This document shows positions 24,172 to 33,863 of a DNA stretch of 64,000 bases, one piece after another. This DNA is from Schlesneria sp. Its GTDB lineage: Bacteria; Planctomycetota; Planctomycetia; Planctomycetales; Planctomycetaceae. Made by a program: the position numbers and the translations under genes. The stretch's first letter is position 1; each line of letters opens with the position of its first letter. The stretch lies in assembly GCA_028291515.1 (NCBI GenBank), contig JAQGHU010000069.1:87419-151418 (forward strand). Reading direction: 5' to 3'. Under the pieces are notes generated by a model, which did not search any database, had not been told where the DNA came from, and worked only from the letters and a program-made list of their open reading frames with translations.

Positions 24172-25455
24172 CTATCCACCCAGAAACGCTCGCTTCAGCT
24201 CATCGATCGCCTCTTCACCCATCGGAGTGATCGCTCCAACAAGACGGCTGTTGATGATGGCTTCCGAGGTCGTTTCTAAAACCTCCAACCGGTCAAAAGC
24301 GTCCAGAATATTCGTCCCGAGGACGACCACACCATCGTTTTCCAACAATGCCGCGGGCGAACGCGACGAGACGAATTCAGCAATCTGGCCGTCCGTCTGA
24401 TATTGCACGCCATAAGGGACACGTTGCACGTCCCGCAGGAAGATGTAACTTTCGGGGATGGTCCGTGCATCTAACGGCGCACTCGTGACGCTGAACGCGG
24501 TCGCATTCACGGGATGAGCGAACACGATGGCGTGGACATCGGGATGTCGCTGATAGATGGCCTGATGAGCGAGCGCGGCGCGACTCGGCTTGCCGGCCGA
24601 ACAGGTGTCCCCTTTCACTCGCACCAGATCGCCCACATCCAGCGTGTATCGATCCATCTGCGACGGCGTGATCAGAAATGAATTCGCATCCAAGCGAGCG
24701 GAAAAACTTCCTTCCGTGCTGATCAACAATCGTTGTCGGCAACCGCGACGGACGAACTCGCAAAGTTGTCGTCGTAGCTCGCGTTCTTCACTGCCGATTG
24801 CCGAAGGCGGTGCGCTTCGAAAGTTGATTTCGCGACGTTCGGCGACAGCCAGTTGGGCATCCGACAAATAGCGGACATCTCCCAGCAGCCGTGCTTTGAT
24901 AATCGTTTTGGCGGCGAATTCCAGGGCCTCAAATCGCTGATAAGCCTGCGAGAGCGATTCACCTCCCACGACAACACCGTGGTTCTCAAGGATGACGCAG
25001 TTCAGGCCACTCTTGAAGGCATCCGCAATGTTCTGTGCCAACTGCTCACTGCCTGGGAGCGCATAAGGGGCGAACCCTGTCTCTCCGCACACGAAATGGG
25101 CTTGATGAAACAAGCGGGTATTCGGCAATGCGCGACAGATACTGAAGGCAACCAGCGCGACCGGATGGGCATGCACAATCCCCCGCAGCTCCGGACGGCA
25201 AGCATAGATCGCCCGATGAAACGGGAACTCGGACGAGGGGCGGTGCAAGCCGTCGACGGAACCATCGGCCCGAACTCGTACGATGTCGTTGCGAGTCAGA
25301 TTGCCCTTGTCGATCCGCGCTGGCGAGATCCAGGTGTCGCCGTCGTTCTCGCGGATTGAAAGATTTCCACCCGAGGTCGTGGTCATGCGATAGCGATAGA
25401 TTCGTTCCATCGTCTGCATGATTTCATCGCGGGGATGAAGCATGTCACGTGTCAT
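24172..25455 (-). CDS. Tandem class II aldolase/adducin protein, second domain degenerate
   Basis: A 427-residue fusion of two class II aldolase/adducin domains. The chosen start is [10 protein letters not shown]; further in-frame codons upstream lie in a palindromic repeat. Domain 1 (about 1-205) has the SGGNLS signature and a full zinc site: E76 (SSEFPFH), H95 and H97 (HAHP), and H159 (ENHG). Domain 2 (about 225-427) repeats the pattern but with A293 for the Glu, F312 for the first His (FAHP) and D374 for the last (ENDG), so it cannot bind zinc in the usual way. Active members cleave or epimerise phosphosugars such as fuculose or ribulose phosphate; which substrate applies here is unknown. 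The protein may act as an asymmetric pseudo-dimer. Confidence 0.85.
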   Translation of the reverse strand: MTRDMLHPRDEIMQTMERIYRYRMTTTSGGNLSIRENDGDTWISPARIDKGNLTRNDIVRVRADGSVDGLHRPSSEFPFHRAIYACRPELRGIVHAHPVALVAFSICRALPNTRLFHQAHFVCGETGFAPYALPGSEQLAQNIADAFKSGLNCVILENHGVVVGGESLSQAYQRFEALEFAAKTIIKARLLGDVRYLSDAQLAVAERREINFRSAPPSAIGSEERELRRQLCEFVRRGCRQRLLISTEGSFSARLDANSFLITPSQMDRYTLDVGDLVRVKGDTCSAGKPSRAALAHQAIYQRHPDVHAIVFAHPVNATAFSVTSAPLDARTIPESYIFLRDVQRVPYGVQYQTDGQIAEFVSSRSPAALLENDGVVVLGTNILDAFDRLEVLETTSEAIINSRLVGAITPMGEEAIDELKRAFLGG

Positions 25456-25492
25456 AGTTGTGCAGTCATTGGTGAATGAGTGGCAGAAGTAT

Positions 25493-25578
25493 TTGGGAGG
25501 GCGAGGCTCCTGCCGAGCCGCGCATGTCATTGTGAGACCAGCGACATGCGCGGCTCGGCAGGAGCCTCGCCCTCCCAA
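25493..25578. repeat. Dispersed repeat family C: perfect 36-bp inverted repeat
   Basis: The arms 25493-25528 and 25543-25578 are exact complements (TTGGGAGGGCGAGGCTCCTG and onward) around a 14-base loop. It lies between the 3' end of rfbB and the 5' end of the aldolase gene and may stop rfbB transcripts. The first 35 bases of an arm recur at the window end (63966-64000); a short hairpin form lies at 38821-38846 and a half arm at 48307-48322. Confidence 0.9.
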
Positions 25579-25622
25579 TCAAGAACATCAACTATTTCGC
25601 GAGCCGAATTGCGCCTGGTGAT

Positions 25623-26642
25623 TTAGCTCAGGCGCGAGCCGTACTGCTGTTCGTAGTAGGAACGATAGACTCCAGACTTGATTCGTTCGATCCAGTCCGA
25701 GTTGGACAGGTACCAGTCGATCGTCTGCCGCAACCCTTTCTGGAAGACTGTTCGCGGTTCCCAACCCAGTTCTCGTTTCGCTTTCGTCGCATCGATTGCA
25801 TACCGATGATCGTGTCCAGGACGATCACTGACGTAGCGAATCAAAGTGCGCGGTTTACCGAGCGCCTCCAGAAGTGCGTAGGTCAGGTCCAGGTTCGTCA
25901 GCTCTGAATTGCCGCCGAAGTTGTAGACCTCGCCCACCTTCCCCTGCCGGAGGGCCGCTCCAATGCCACGGCAATGGTCTTCCACGTGAATCCAGTCGCG
26001 GATATTCAACCCCGTCCCATAGACTGGCAGCGACTGGCCTTGCAAGGCGTTCGAGATAAACAGAGGAATCAGTTTTTCTGGAAACTGGTATGGCCCGTAG
26101 TTGTTCGAGCAGCGAGTCGTCACCGCCGGGAAATTGAACGTGTGGACATACGCCCGCACCAGTAAATCGGCGGCGGCTTTGGAGGCTGAATAGGGGCTGT
26201 TCGGTGCCAAGGGCGTTTCTTCGGTGAACTTTCCGTCGTCACCCAGGCTGCCATAGACTTCGTCGGTGGAGACCTGCAGGTATCGCTTGATCTGGTGCTG
26301 GCGGCTGCAATCCAACAGGTTCTGCGTGCCGACAATATTTGTCTGCACGAACGGTGACGAATCCAGAATGCTACGATCGACGTGGCTTTCGGCAGCGAAG
26401 TTCACGACGGCATCGACGTTGCCGTCCTTAAGCAGCGAGTTGATAAACTCTTTATCGCAGATGTCGCCGCGAGCGAACTGATATCGCGAGTCGTTCTGAA
26501 AATCGGCCAGGTTCTCAAGATTGCCGGCATAGGTCAGGTTGTCGACATTGATGATCGACAAATTCGGGTTCGTTTGGAGTTCCAGCCGAATGAAATTGGA
26601 ACCGATGAATCCACACCCGCCTGTCACAAGCATCCGTTGCAT
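25623..26642 (-). CDS. rfbB: dTDP-glucose 4,6-dehydratase
   Basis: A 339-residue extended short-chain dehydrogenase of the RmlB type. It has the NAD-binding GGCGFIGS (8-15), D60-I (GDI), NFAAESHVDRS (81-91) typical of nucleotide-sugar dehydratases, S125-T-D127-E128-V-Y in place of a plain Ser, and the Y151-SAS-K155 catalytic pair. NNYGPYQFPEKLIP and RPGHDHRYAID are RmlB landmarks. It converts dTDP-glucose to dTDP-4-keto-6-deoxyglucose, the step toward dTDP-rhamnose and other deoxysugars for surface glycans. No rmlA, rmlC or rmlD is nearby. It starts 32 bp after the UbiB-like kinase gene on the same strand. Confidence 0.96.
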   Translation of the reverse strand: MQRMLVTGGCGFIGSNFIRLELQTNPNLSIINVDNLTYAGNLENLADFQNDSRYQFARGDICDKEFINSLLKDGNVDAVVNFAAESHVDRSILDSSPFVQTNIVGTQNLLDCSRQHQIKRYLQVSTDEVYGSLGDDGKFTEETPLAPNSPYSASKAAADLLVRAYVHTFNFPAVTTRCSNNYGPYQFPEKLIPLFISNALQGQSLPVYGTGLNIRDWIHVEDHCRGIGAALRQGKVGEVYNFGGNSELTNLDLTYALLEALGKPRTLIRYVSDRPGHDHRYAIDATKAKRELGWEPRTVFQKGLRQTIDWYLSNSDWIERIKSGVYRSYYEQQYGSRLS

Positions 26643-26674
26643 GAAAGCAGTCCTTTTCGTCGCGCATTAGTAAC

Positions 26675-28402
26675 TTACAACCGCCCACTGCGGAAGATAC
26701 CAAAGATCAGCCAAATCGCCAGCAGACTTGAGCAGATGTACATCGGCACGCTGATCCAGGGCGAACTCACCTTGCCCGCCACGATCAATGCCGATGCCAT
26801 GATCAGAGCCGCCACGACCATTCCCACGACCAGCCGATTGCTGGAACGCTCCATTTCCAGGATGAAATGGTCCAGATTTCGATGTTCGAGCTGAATGCGA
26901 AGGTCGTTCTCGCTGAACTTTTTCATCGTGGCATTGATATAAACTGGCATTTCATGAGCCAGTTCCAGCATTTTCTGCGTCTCGGCATACAGCCGCTCTG
27001 CGATATGAGACGGATGAAATCGCTGCCGCACCATGCGCTCGACAAACGGTTGCAGGTGCTTGGCCAGGTTGAAGTCCGGGTCGAGCTCACGGCCAATCCC
27101 CTCCAGCGTCACCAGTGCTCGGATCAGCAGCATCAGGCTACCGGGACAGCGAATGCCGTGATTGGACATAATGCCGACAAAGTCCGACAGCAGCCGTCCC
27201 ACGTTCATGCGTTCGAGCGGTAAGCCATAGTAGTTGGCAATGAAGTCGCGCATGTCGACCTGCAGCAATGTGCGGTCGACCTCGCGATACGGCTCGCCAA
27301 TCTGCAGCACCAGCTTGAGCGCTCCATCGACATTCTGTTTGCTGATGGCGACCAGCAAATCGATCAACTGCTCGCGAGTCTTGTCGTCAAGCATTCCGAT
27401 CATGCCATAGTCGAGCAGACAGATCGTCCCATCATGGCGGATGCGGATATTGCCGGGGTGCGGATCTCCATGAAACACGCCGTATTCGAACGCCTGCTTC
27501 ATGAAAATCCGTGCGCCATTCACCGCCACCTGCGCCGGATTGATCGCTTGCGAAACGGGAATGTCGACGCGATCGGCATACACGTCGATCGATCGTGTTT
27601 CCACAGTCACACCCGCCAGGCCCACGAGTTCATTGATGCTGTAGGCATCGATGTACTCCATCGTCAGCACCGCTTCTGTTGTCAGTTCCCAGAAGACATT
27701 CGGCACGTACAGCGTGGCATCTTCGCGAAACACGCGACGGAATTCGTCCATCGTCCGGCCTTCGCGAGCAAAATTGAGTTCACGACGGATGGTACGGGCG
27801 AAGTGATTGACCAGGCCGACTGGATCAAAGATTCTGGCTTCGGCGATGTTACGATCAATCAGCGTCGCGATTTCCAGCATCAGGCTGACATCGCGCTCCA
27901 CATTCCTGACGGCGCCAGGTCGTCGAATCTTGACCGCCAGCGGCGTTCCATTGAAGTGAATCGCGCGATGAACCTGACCGAGCGAACCCGCAGCCAGCGG
28001 GGTCGTGTCAAAACTGGCGAACAACTCGACGATGGGTTTCCCCAATTCCTCTTCCAGACGTTCGACTGCGGCTGCGGACGGAAATGGCGGCACCCGCTCT
28101 TGAAGCTTCTTCAGTTCGACCAGCATTTCGGGGGGGACCAGATCCGGGCGGGTGCTCATGACCTGCCCGAACTTGATGTAGGTCGGTCCCAGGCTTTCGA
28201 GGGTCAGGCGAATCCGTTCCACCATTCTCAATTGTCGAGCGGGTTCGGCCGGCTTGCGTGAGAAGATTCGGCGCGAACGGTGCCAGGCCGAACGCAAGCC
28301 GAGTCGATCGGCCAGATCGCTAAAGCCGTGATTGAGCAATACGGTCGCGATTTCGCGGCTACGCCCCAGATTGCGAAGCAAACGAAAGGGATGACTATCC
28401 AA
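26675..28402 (-). CDS. ABC1/UbiB-family atypical kinase, membrane-anchored
   Basis: A 575-residue UbiB/ADCK protein. The start is TTG, supported by GGAG 7 bases upstream and by the absence of any ATG before residue 60. Family motifs in order: KFGQ (the KxGQ motif, in YIKFGQVMSTRPDLVP), an Ala-rich nucleotide loop AAGSLGQVHRA, the VAIK-like AVKIRRP, catalytic FHGDPHPGN and metal-binding LLDYGM. Two hydrophobic helices at the C-terminus (about 525-570) anchor it in the membrane. Members support ubiquinone biosynthesis or act as ATPases with lipid-related roles; UbiB itself has not been shown to phosphorylate protein. No ubiquinone or menaquinone gene lies beside it, so I give no symbol. Confidence 0.93.
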   Translation of the reverse strand: MDSHPFRLLRNLGRSREIATVLLNHGFSDLADRLGLRSAWHRSRRIFSRKPAEPARQLRMVERIRLTLESLGPTYIKFGQVMSTRPDLVPPEMLVELKKLQERVPPFPSAAAVERLEEELGKPIVELFASFDTTPLAAGSLGQVHRAIHFNGTPLAVKIRRPGAVRNVERDVSLMLEIATLIDRNIAEARIFDPVGLVNHFARTIRRELNFAREGRTMDEFRRVFREDATLYVPNVFWELTTEAVLTMEYIDAYSINELVGLAGVTVETRSIDVYADRVDIPVSQAINPAQVAVNGARIFMKQAFEYGVFHGDPHPGNIRIRHDGTICLLDYGMIGMLDDKTREQLIDLLVAISKQNVDGALKLVLQIGEPYREVDRTLLQVDMRDFIANYYGLPLERMNVGRLLSDFVGIMSNHGIRCPGSLMLLIRALVTLEGIGRELDPDFNLAKHLQPFVERMVRQRFHPSHIAERLYAETQKMLELAHEMPVYINATMKKFSENDLRIQLEHRNLDHFILEMERSSNRLVVGMVVAALIMASALIVAGKVSSPWISVPMYICSSLLAIWLIFGIFRSGRL

Positions 28403-28839
28403 GTGGGAACTCCGCGGTCACGCCGGATTCTTCGCGACCTGTCGACGCTGATCATGACAACCTGGCGGGCAACTCATGCCGTCTGACAGCATCGCAAAGT
28501 CGTCCGCGAACCCTGATTGTAAGCACCGGCGGCACTTCAGGGAACATGAAGCGATTGACAGATACGAAGATTGGGCAGAGTCGTTGAATGCCGGTGATAT
28601 AGGGCGAGGAGCAGGAATTCCAGAATCCCTCAAGCCTGAATACCGAGGGGCAGCAGAAGAGTTAGAAACACAGAGGCACAGAGATAACAGAGGAAGGCAA
28701 GTTCAACGGAACAAGGCTTCTTGATCGGAGAGATTTTTCCAATCTCTGTTTCCTCTGTGCCTCTGTGTTTCTAACTCTTCTCATTTCTTCGCCTTGGCAC
28801 TTCGACGACACCCAAGAAGATTTCGATTGCGATGAATGA
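28403..28839. other. Intergenic region with a palindromic repeat
   Basis: 437 bp between two minus-strand genes. It should hold the promoter of the UbiB-like gene. The only structure I see is the 29-bp inverted repeat at 28655-28781. A small plus-strand frame (28476-28724) crosses the repeat and is Asp/Arg/Glu-rich; not believed. Confidence 0.5.
28655..28781. repeat. 29-bp perfect inverted repeat (AGAAGAGTTAGAAACACAGA...)
   Basis: The arms 28655-28683 and 28753-28781 are exact complements separated by 69 bp. The AACACAGAGGCACAGAG core is a dispersed bacterial repeat I have seen in other genomes. The spacer has no coding potential. Confidence 0.85.
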
Positions 28840-30387
28840 TTAAAGCACCGAGAAATATGTCGAGACGGCGAAGTCAAACGAGGCTGGAGTCATCGTACGC
28901 TGTTGCTGTTTGTAAGTGCAGTAGTTCCGGACTTGCTGCAACAGGTCGCGAGGTTGGCACGATCGGAACGGGCGCCCGACGGCCTGGTAGTGCTTTTGCA
29001 CCAGGTGATCGACCGCCGCATCGTCGTATTGGAATCCCATTCGTGGTGAAAGTCGGCGAATGATCTCGCGGAACTCGGCTTCGGTGGGGTCAGGGACTTG
29101 GATCTTGTAGGGAATTCGTCGCAAGAACGCCCCGTCCACCAAGTCACGCGGTTCCAGATTCGTGGAAAAAATAATCAACTGATCAAATGGAACCTGGATC
29201 TTCTTGCCACTCGGCAGGCTCAAGAAGTCGTATCGTTTTTCCAGGGGAACGATCCACCGATTCAGCAAGTCGCAAACCGGCATGCGCTGACGGCCGAAGT
29301 CGTCGATCACCAGCGTGCCGCAGTTGCTCTTCAGTTGCAGGGGTGCTTCGCACACTTTGGTCTGCTGATTCTGGCAGACTTCCAACTCTTCCATCGTCAA
29401 TTCACCCCCCGCGATGACGGTGGGACGGACGATGCGAATCCAGCGCGGATCGACTCCCGACAAGTCGAACAAGCCCTCGCCGGTTTCGATCGGGACCTCT
29501 TCGTGAACACCCGGGTCATACAGACGAATAAAATCGCCATCGATCCCCAACGCACGCGGAATCCAGATTGTCGATCCGAAGCATTTCGTGATTCGTTCGG
29601 CAATACTGGTCTTGCCATTACCAGGCTCGCCGAACAGGAACATCCCTCGACCGGAGTTAATTGCCGGTCCCAGACGTTCGAGCAGATCGGGGCTAATCAG
29701 CAGGTCCGAGAACGCTTCGCGAAGGTCGCGCTCGGTCACCTGTTGTTGACCGATGCTCTGAACTTCCATCGCCTTCAAATAATCACGCAGGCCGACGGGA
29801 GCGGCACCGTAGTAGGTGCATTCCTCCACATACCGGCGAGCTCGTTCGCGGCCCATCTCCGTGATGGTGTATTCGTAGTCACCCATTTCGGCGGTGCCAA
29901 CGAATGCCACCAGTTGATCGTATTTCAGCGCCCGCAGAATGGGGTCGATGATTCCAAACGTGAGTCGAACTTGTTGCGAGATCGCGCGCCCCGTGGCGGA
30001 ACCGCGTGCCAGCAGGTACTTCAAGATCAGACGTTCGATGTCATTCGAGGTGAGCCCTGTTTCTTCCAGTCGCTCAGGACTGCGAGGAAACCATTCTTCT
30101 TCTGATCCGGCCGCGGAAGGTCCGAGCAACGCCTCGACCCGGTCGAACAGCGCTACCAGTTGCGAGTCGCCACGCACGGCGTCCGGTACATGGCGCTTCG
30201 GTAGCCACGACGTAATTCCCGGCGTCGAACTTTGCGGTGCTGCTGGTTCTGAGCGACTTTCCGTCGTTGGCACCTGGTCATTTTTCGCAGCGCTGCTCGA
30301 CTGAATTCCAAACTCCGCCAGCAACTGGCTGAGGTCTCGCAAGGGAGGATTGGCAGCGTCGGCAGATCCGTTGGTCTGATTGGTCAT
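28840..30387 (-). CDS. AAA-type ATPase with N-terminal winged-helix region
   Basis: A 515-residue protein starting [20 protein letters not shown] (an upstream extension lies in low-complexity sequence). Residues 1-90 are a polar linker. About 110-200 looks like one or two winged-helix modules ([29 protein letters not shown]). An AAA core follows with Walker [10 protein letters not shown] (Lys259), Walker B LVIDDFG near 360, and a sensor-like IIFSTNLEP. It has an unusual insertion carrying [15 protein letters not shown] and [18 protein letters not shown], resembling MoxR-like and Ro-type ATPases. Planctomycetes often encode this as a lone conserved ATPase. The cellular role is unknown; remodelling of a protein partner is likely. 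It is cytoplasmic and has no membrane span. Confidence 0.85.
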   Translation of the reverse strand: MTNQTNGSADAANPPLRDLSQLLAEFGIQSSSAAKNDQVPTTESRSEPAAPQSSTPGITSWLPKRHVPDAVRGDSQLVALFDRVEALLGPSAAGSEEEWFPRSPERLEETGLTSNDIERLILKYLLARGSATGRAISQQVRLTFGIIDPILRALKYDQLVAFVGTAEMGDYEYTITEMGRERARRYVEECTYYGAAPVGLRDYLKAMEVQSIGQQQVTERDLREAFSDLLISPDLLERLGPAINSGRGMFLFGEPGNGKTSIAERITKCFGSTIWIPRALGIDGDFIRLYDPGVHEEVPIETGEGLFDLSGVDPRWIRIVRPTVIAGGELTMEELEVCQNQQTKVCEAPLQLKSNCGTLVIDDFGRQRMPVCDLLNRWIVPLEKRYDFLSLPSGKKIQVPFDQLIIFSTNLEPRDLVDGAFLRRIPYKIQVPDPTEAEFREIIRRLSPRMGFQYDDAAVDHLVQKHYQAVGRPFRSCQPRDLLQQVRNYCTYKQQQRTMTPASFDFAVSTYFSVL

Positions 30388-30632
30388 TTCGGACGTAAAT
30401 CCTGAGATTCGACAGCGCAAGTCGAGTGGCCCGACTTTCCTGCGGTGGTGTTTCGACGAGGAATCTGGTTTCCCGCCCCATGAATACAACACGCTGCAAA
30501 CCTACGCCGACCTGGCGCAAAGGCAAATCACAATCGCTCGATAGCGAAGGTTGGATGAATCCGGTTATTCCGCAGAATCGGTTTTGCGGTGCTGTCTGTG
30601 TGGCCTTGCGCGATGCTGGTTGTCTGGATTTC

Positions 30633-30754
30633 TGGTGCCACGGACTCACCGGACTCACCGTCTTCGGGGTGGCCGTGCCGATGAAGAGAAAGACACGCAG
30701 CGAGAGAAAAACGAAGACACGGCGACGTCGAGGACTCCGACACCGTGGCACCCC
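30633..30754. repeat. Dispersed repeat family B, enlarged copy 2
   Basis: The same GGTGCCACGGACTCACC opening and CCGTGGCACC closing as at 18633, but with a 9-base tandem duplication near the left end (GGACTCACC) and a longer purine-rich interior. It lies upstream of the AAA ATPase gene and downstream of DUF455 in a ~400-bp gap that otherwise holds nothing I recognise. Confidence 0.75.
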
Positions 30755-30787
30755 GAACATGATTTCGATGTGCAGAATCGCGGACGG

Positions 30788-31588
30788 TCATTCTGGCGAC
30801 GGCGTCCCGGAATCGTGTTGGAGTCGGTCTAGGAAATCTGGTGTCATCCCTGCCGCCAACCTGGGTTCGGCGTGAAAGATGTCACCGATCGATTTGTTGG
30901 GCCGCAGTGGATATTGCAGGTTCTGAACGTAGGCATCCCATTCGGATTGCCCTTCTGGCTTCAGTCGCCGCAGCCATTCCATGCCGAACGCAACGTGAGC
31001 GATCTCGTCCCGATGGATCGTCTTCATGATGGCGGCACTCTTTGGGTCGCCGGCCTTCAGAAAGTAATCTTCGAATTCGAGCGTATGGTCAAGGTTTCGC
31101 CCTTCGAAAGTGAGTGGCAACCCGGCGAGATATTGCAGAACAGTCTCGAAGCCCAAGGCCTTCTTCCAGATGTAGCAGTTCACTGGAAGGTCACCGAATT
31201 TCACCCCGAGGGCCGACGATCGCTCCATATGCATCAGAGTGTGTCGCTGTTCATCTTGCATCACGCGAGCGATTCCCATGCGAAATTCGGCAGGTGCATT
31301 GGGGAAAGCGACCAGAACCCAGGCCATCACCTCCAGAGCCTGCAGTTCATGATTCGCCATGATGTGATGTGCAATCGCGCGCCGCTTGGGATCGGTGAAC
31401 GTGCTGGGATGCGGCATCGCCGGAGCAGCCCGTCGTGGCGCGAACTGCAGGTTCGCCGGTCGAATTGGCTCGGTGACACGTCGCTCGGCTCCCGGAGAAC
31501 TATCCGTAAAGCTCTCTCGGACACGTTCCAGCTTCAGATCCAGAGAATCGGATAACAACACCCGCTCGGCAAAGGCACGCAGTTCCAT
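30788..31588 (-). CDS. DUF455 family ferritin-like protein
   Basis: A 266-residue four-helix-bundle protein of the DUF455 family. The carboxylate/His pattern of a di-iron site is visible: ANHELQALE, DEQRHTLMH, LEFEDYF and IHRDEIAHVAFG, each giving a Glu and the second and last a following His. It may be an oxygenase or iron-handling protein; no substrate is established for the family. No signal peptide. The upstream small zinc-ribbon gene ends 42 bp before it on the same strand, so the two are likely co-transcribed. Confidence 0.9.
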   Translation of the reverse strand: MELRAFAERVLLSDSLDLKLERVRESFTDSSPGAERRVTEPIRPANLQFAPRRAAPAMPHPSTFTDPKRRAIAHHIMANHELQALEVMAWVLVAFPNAPAEFRMGIARVMQDEQRHTLMHMERSSALGVKFGDLPVNCYIWKKALGFETVLQYLAGLPLTFEGRNLDHTLEFEDYFLKAGDPKSAAIMKTIHRDEIAHVAFGMEWLRRLKPEGQSEWDAYVQNLQYPLRPNKSIGDIFHAEPRLAAGMTPDFLDRLQHDSGTPSPE

Positions 31589-31630
31589 GGCAGTCCGGAC
31601 TTGGTATCGATCGCAACGACTGCGAAGCGA

Positions 31631-31822
31631 TTATCCGCGTCCGCCTTCACAACAGGTCTCGCAAATCGTATGGCATCGGCTGCAAACCAGTTTGTGCCGG
31701 ATGTCCTGAAGAGTACCATCGCAAACGGGACAGACTGGTGTTGTTGAGCACTGCCCATTTGTTTGCTCGGACGGCTTCGCTTCAGGGGCCGAGCGTTCTG
31801 TTTTCTTGGCCGGTGTCGTCAT
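31631..31822 (-). CDS. Small cysteine-rich zinc-ribbon protein, 63 residues
   Basis: From the ATG giving MTTPAKKTERSAPEAKPSEQ the protein has a disordered polar N-terminus and then CPVC, ten residues, CSRC, HTICETCC: six to seven Cys in the arrangement of a zinc ribbon. An in-frame extension of 21 codons upstream is possible but lacks a ribosome site. Similar short planctomycete proteins sit next to DUF455 genes in my recollection, but I cannot verify this. Possible role: metal or redox partner of the neighbouring ferritin-like protein (inference). Confidence 0.7.
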   Translation of the reverse strand: MTTPAKKTERSAPEAKPSEQTNGQCSTTPVCPVCDGTLQDIRHKLVCSRCHTICETCCEGGRG

Positions 31823-31967
31823 CGGATCTTCAGTTCGCAACATCGCACATACAATCGCTGGCAAGAAAATAGTGTCATACGGCACTTATACCGCCCACGC
31901 AGAACTCATGCACGCCTCTCGGGATTTGTCGAACAGTCGCTTTACGCTATCGCAGAGATTCCCGGGA

Positions 31968-33062
31968 TCAGCGGGCATCACAAATTCGGCGCAAGCACCA
32001 TTCCAGGGGTCCGTGCCGGAAGAAGTATTTCCAGGCACACGACAATGCGATCGCGATCAGAAAGAATCCGACGCCGCACGCAACGGCGATTGACAGCGGC
32101 TGCGACGAGACCAGATCCAATGCCTCTATCGCTCCCAGCCCAAAGACGATATGAACGACATACCAAGTCAGTGCCATCTGGCCAGTCGCGCAAAGCGGCC
32201 AGCAAATCCAAGCGGGAACAGAACTGGCAAGCGTGATGCTCAGAATAATGACCGCCACCTCTGCTCCACCGCTGGCGGCGACAAACAGCGGCAACGCGGG
32301 CATCGATTCGGTACCGAAGAGCGCCTTGATGCTGGCCGCGTCCAATCCCATTGCAGTTGGCGGTAGACAGGACGTACATAACCAAGAGAGCATTTCGGCA
32401 CTCGCTGCCGTCGCCCAGGCCGCCCGCAACACACGGCGATTAGTTTTGGGTTCAAGAAGATTCAGGCGGCCCAGCCACATGCCGAACAGCAGAAATCCGG
32501 TCCACGGAAAAACGCTGCGAAATCCGTCATAGAACAGGTTTCGAAAAACGCCTGCTGGTGTCCACAGGCCGTGATAAGTCATCGTGCCCCAGTCCCAGTG
32601 ACTCTCAAAGTTCACTGAGAGGAACAGCAAGACAAACACAACTTCGAAGGCCATTGCGCACAGCAACAGTTGCCGACTCGACGCTGCGATCAGCATCGAT
32701 GCCAGCATCAACGCCACACCATAGACGCGCAGGATGTCGCCCGGCCAGATGTACAGGTTCAGGAAACCGATCCCCAGCAGCAACATCCCCCGGCGAATCA
32801 GAGTTCGTCGAACTGCAGCGATTGCTGGTGGATCGCCCCTCGAAACCGCACGGCGCGACATCAGGGTCACACCGATTCCGGCCAGGATCACAAATGTCGC
32901 TGTCGCTCGGCCATCGAGCAGCCCGAGCAGACAATTGAACCACGGCGAACTGTCGCGCCCGGTTCCCATCACCAGCGAAAAGTGGACGACCACCATCCCC
33001 AGAATGGCGAAGGCGCGAGCGATATCGAAGCCCAGAACTCGATCGCTGTCGCCCTTGTTCAT
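31968..33062 (-). CDS. DUF418/YeiB-like multi-span membrane protein
   Basis: A 364-residue protein with about ten hydrophobic helices. The start MNKGDSDRVLGFDIARAFAILGM matches the opening of the HGSNAT/DUF1624 and DUF418 acyltransferase-like families (R, D-x-A-R-A, a Met and a conserved His in VVVHF within TM1). The end WKYFFRHGPLEWCLRR matches the DUF418 closing motif (F..GPLEW..R). It probably moves or transfers an acyl group across the membrane, but no DUF418 protein activity is well established. It starts 13 bp after the VOC gene stop, so the two form an operon. Confidence 0.85.
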   Translation of the reverse strand: MNKGDSDRVLGFDIARAFAILGMVVVHFSLVMGTGRDSSPWFNCLLGLLDGRATATFVILAGIGVTLMSRRAVSRGDPPAIAAVRRTLIRRGMLLLGIGFLNLYIWPGDILRVYGVALMLASMLIAASSRQLLLCAMAFEVVFVLLFLSVNFESHWDWGTMTYHGLWTPAGVFRNLFYDGFRSVFPWTGFLLFGMWLGRLNLLEPKTNRRVLRAAWATAASAEMLSWLCTSCLPPTAMGLDAASIKALFGTESMPALPLFVAASGGAEVAVIILSITLASSVPAWICWPLCATGQMALTWYVVHIVFGLGAIEALDLVSSQPLSIAVACGVGFFLIAIALSCAWKYFFRHGPLEWCLRRICDAR

Positions 33063-33075
33063 AGTTGTCGCTCGA

Positions 33076-33549
33076 TTAGCATTCCGGGCTTTGTTTCATC
33101 ATCTGCGCGAGTCGCTCTTTAACCTGCTCCATCGTGACATCTTCAACGTGTGTCGCCAGCGACCAGACATGCCCGAACGGATCCACCAGCGTTCCACTGC
33201 GATCTCCGTAGAACTGGTCCTGCACTTCTCGCTGAACTTTAGCTCCCGCGGCCACGGCCTGCTTGAAACGAGCATCGACATCTTCGACGTAGATCATCAG
33301 GCTGACCGGAGTTCCCTTTAGCGTCTGCGGGCTGATGGCGTCCATTTCTGGAAACTCATCGGCCAGCATCACAGGCGAATCGCCAATCTTCACTTCGGCA
33401 TGCATGATTTTCCCGTTGGGACCATCCAGACGCATCAGTTCCACGGCCCCGAACGCCTGCTGGTAGAACTCCACTGCACGAGCTGCGTCAGAGACGATCA
33501 GATAAGGTGTAACGGAGTGATATCCAGCGGGAATCGGTTTAACGCTCAT
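33076..33549 (-). CDS. VOC (glyoxalase/PhnB-like) family protein
   Basis: A 157-residue protein from MSVKPIPAGYHSVTPYLIVS, preceded by AAGGA at 5 bases. Features of the PhnB-like VOC branch: AVEFYQQAFGAVELMRLDGP, KIMHAEVKIGDSPVMLADEF, and FYGDRSGTLVDPFGHVWSLA with the DPFG turn. Two beta-alpha-beta-beta-beta halves form a metal-binding cup. The substrate is unknown; many relatives have no proven enzyme activity. No signal peptide. Confidence 0.9.
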   Translation of the reverse strand: MSVKPIPAGYHSVTPYLIVSDAARAVEFYQQAFGAVELMRLDGPNGKIMHAEVKIGDSPVMLADEFPEMDAISPQTLKGTPVSLMIYVEDVDARFKQAVAAGAKVQREVQDQFYGDRSGTLVDPFGHVWSLATHVEDVTMEQVKERLAQMMKQSPEC

Positions 33550-33863
33550 GACAATCCTTTTTAGTATACGAGAGAGTAAGCATCGTTCGCTGGAGATGAG
33601 AGACACCAGCGCGGGCGACGATAATCGGAGCGGTGCTTGGTGGGAAGAGTCAAGTTCAGCAAAATGACATGACGGTCGCCAGTTCGACCATTCAGATCAT
33701 TGATCACCCCGGTCTTGGCAATGCATTGTTAGTATTCCATCACTAAGATTAATGGAAAATGCTCTGATCGGCTGATCAATGTTTGCATGGCACCCCGCTC
33801 GGCAGGTTAGAAGATTTCGAGCAGCCGCGCTTTCCCGCGAACCAATAGCTTACTGAACGTTCG

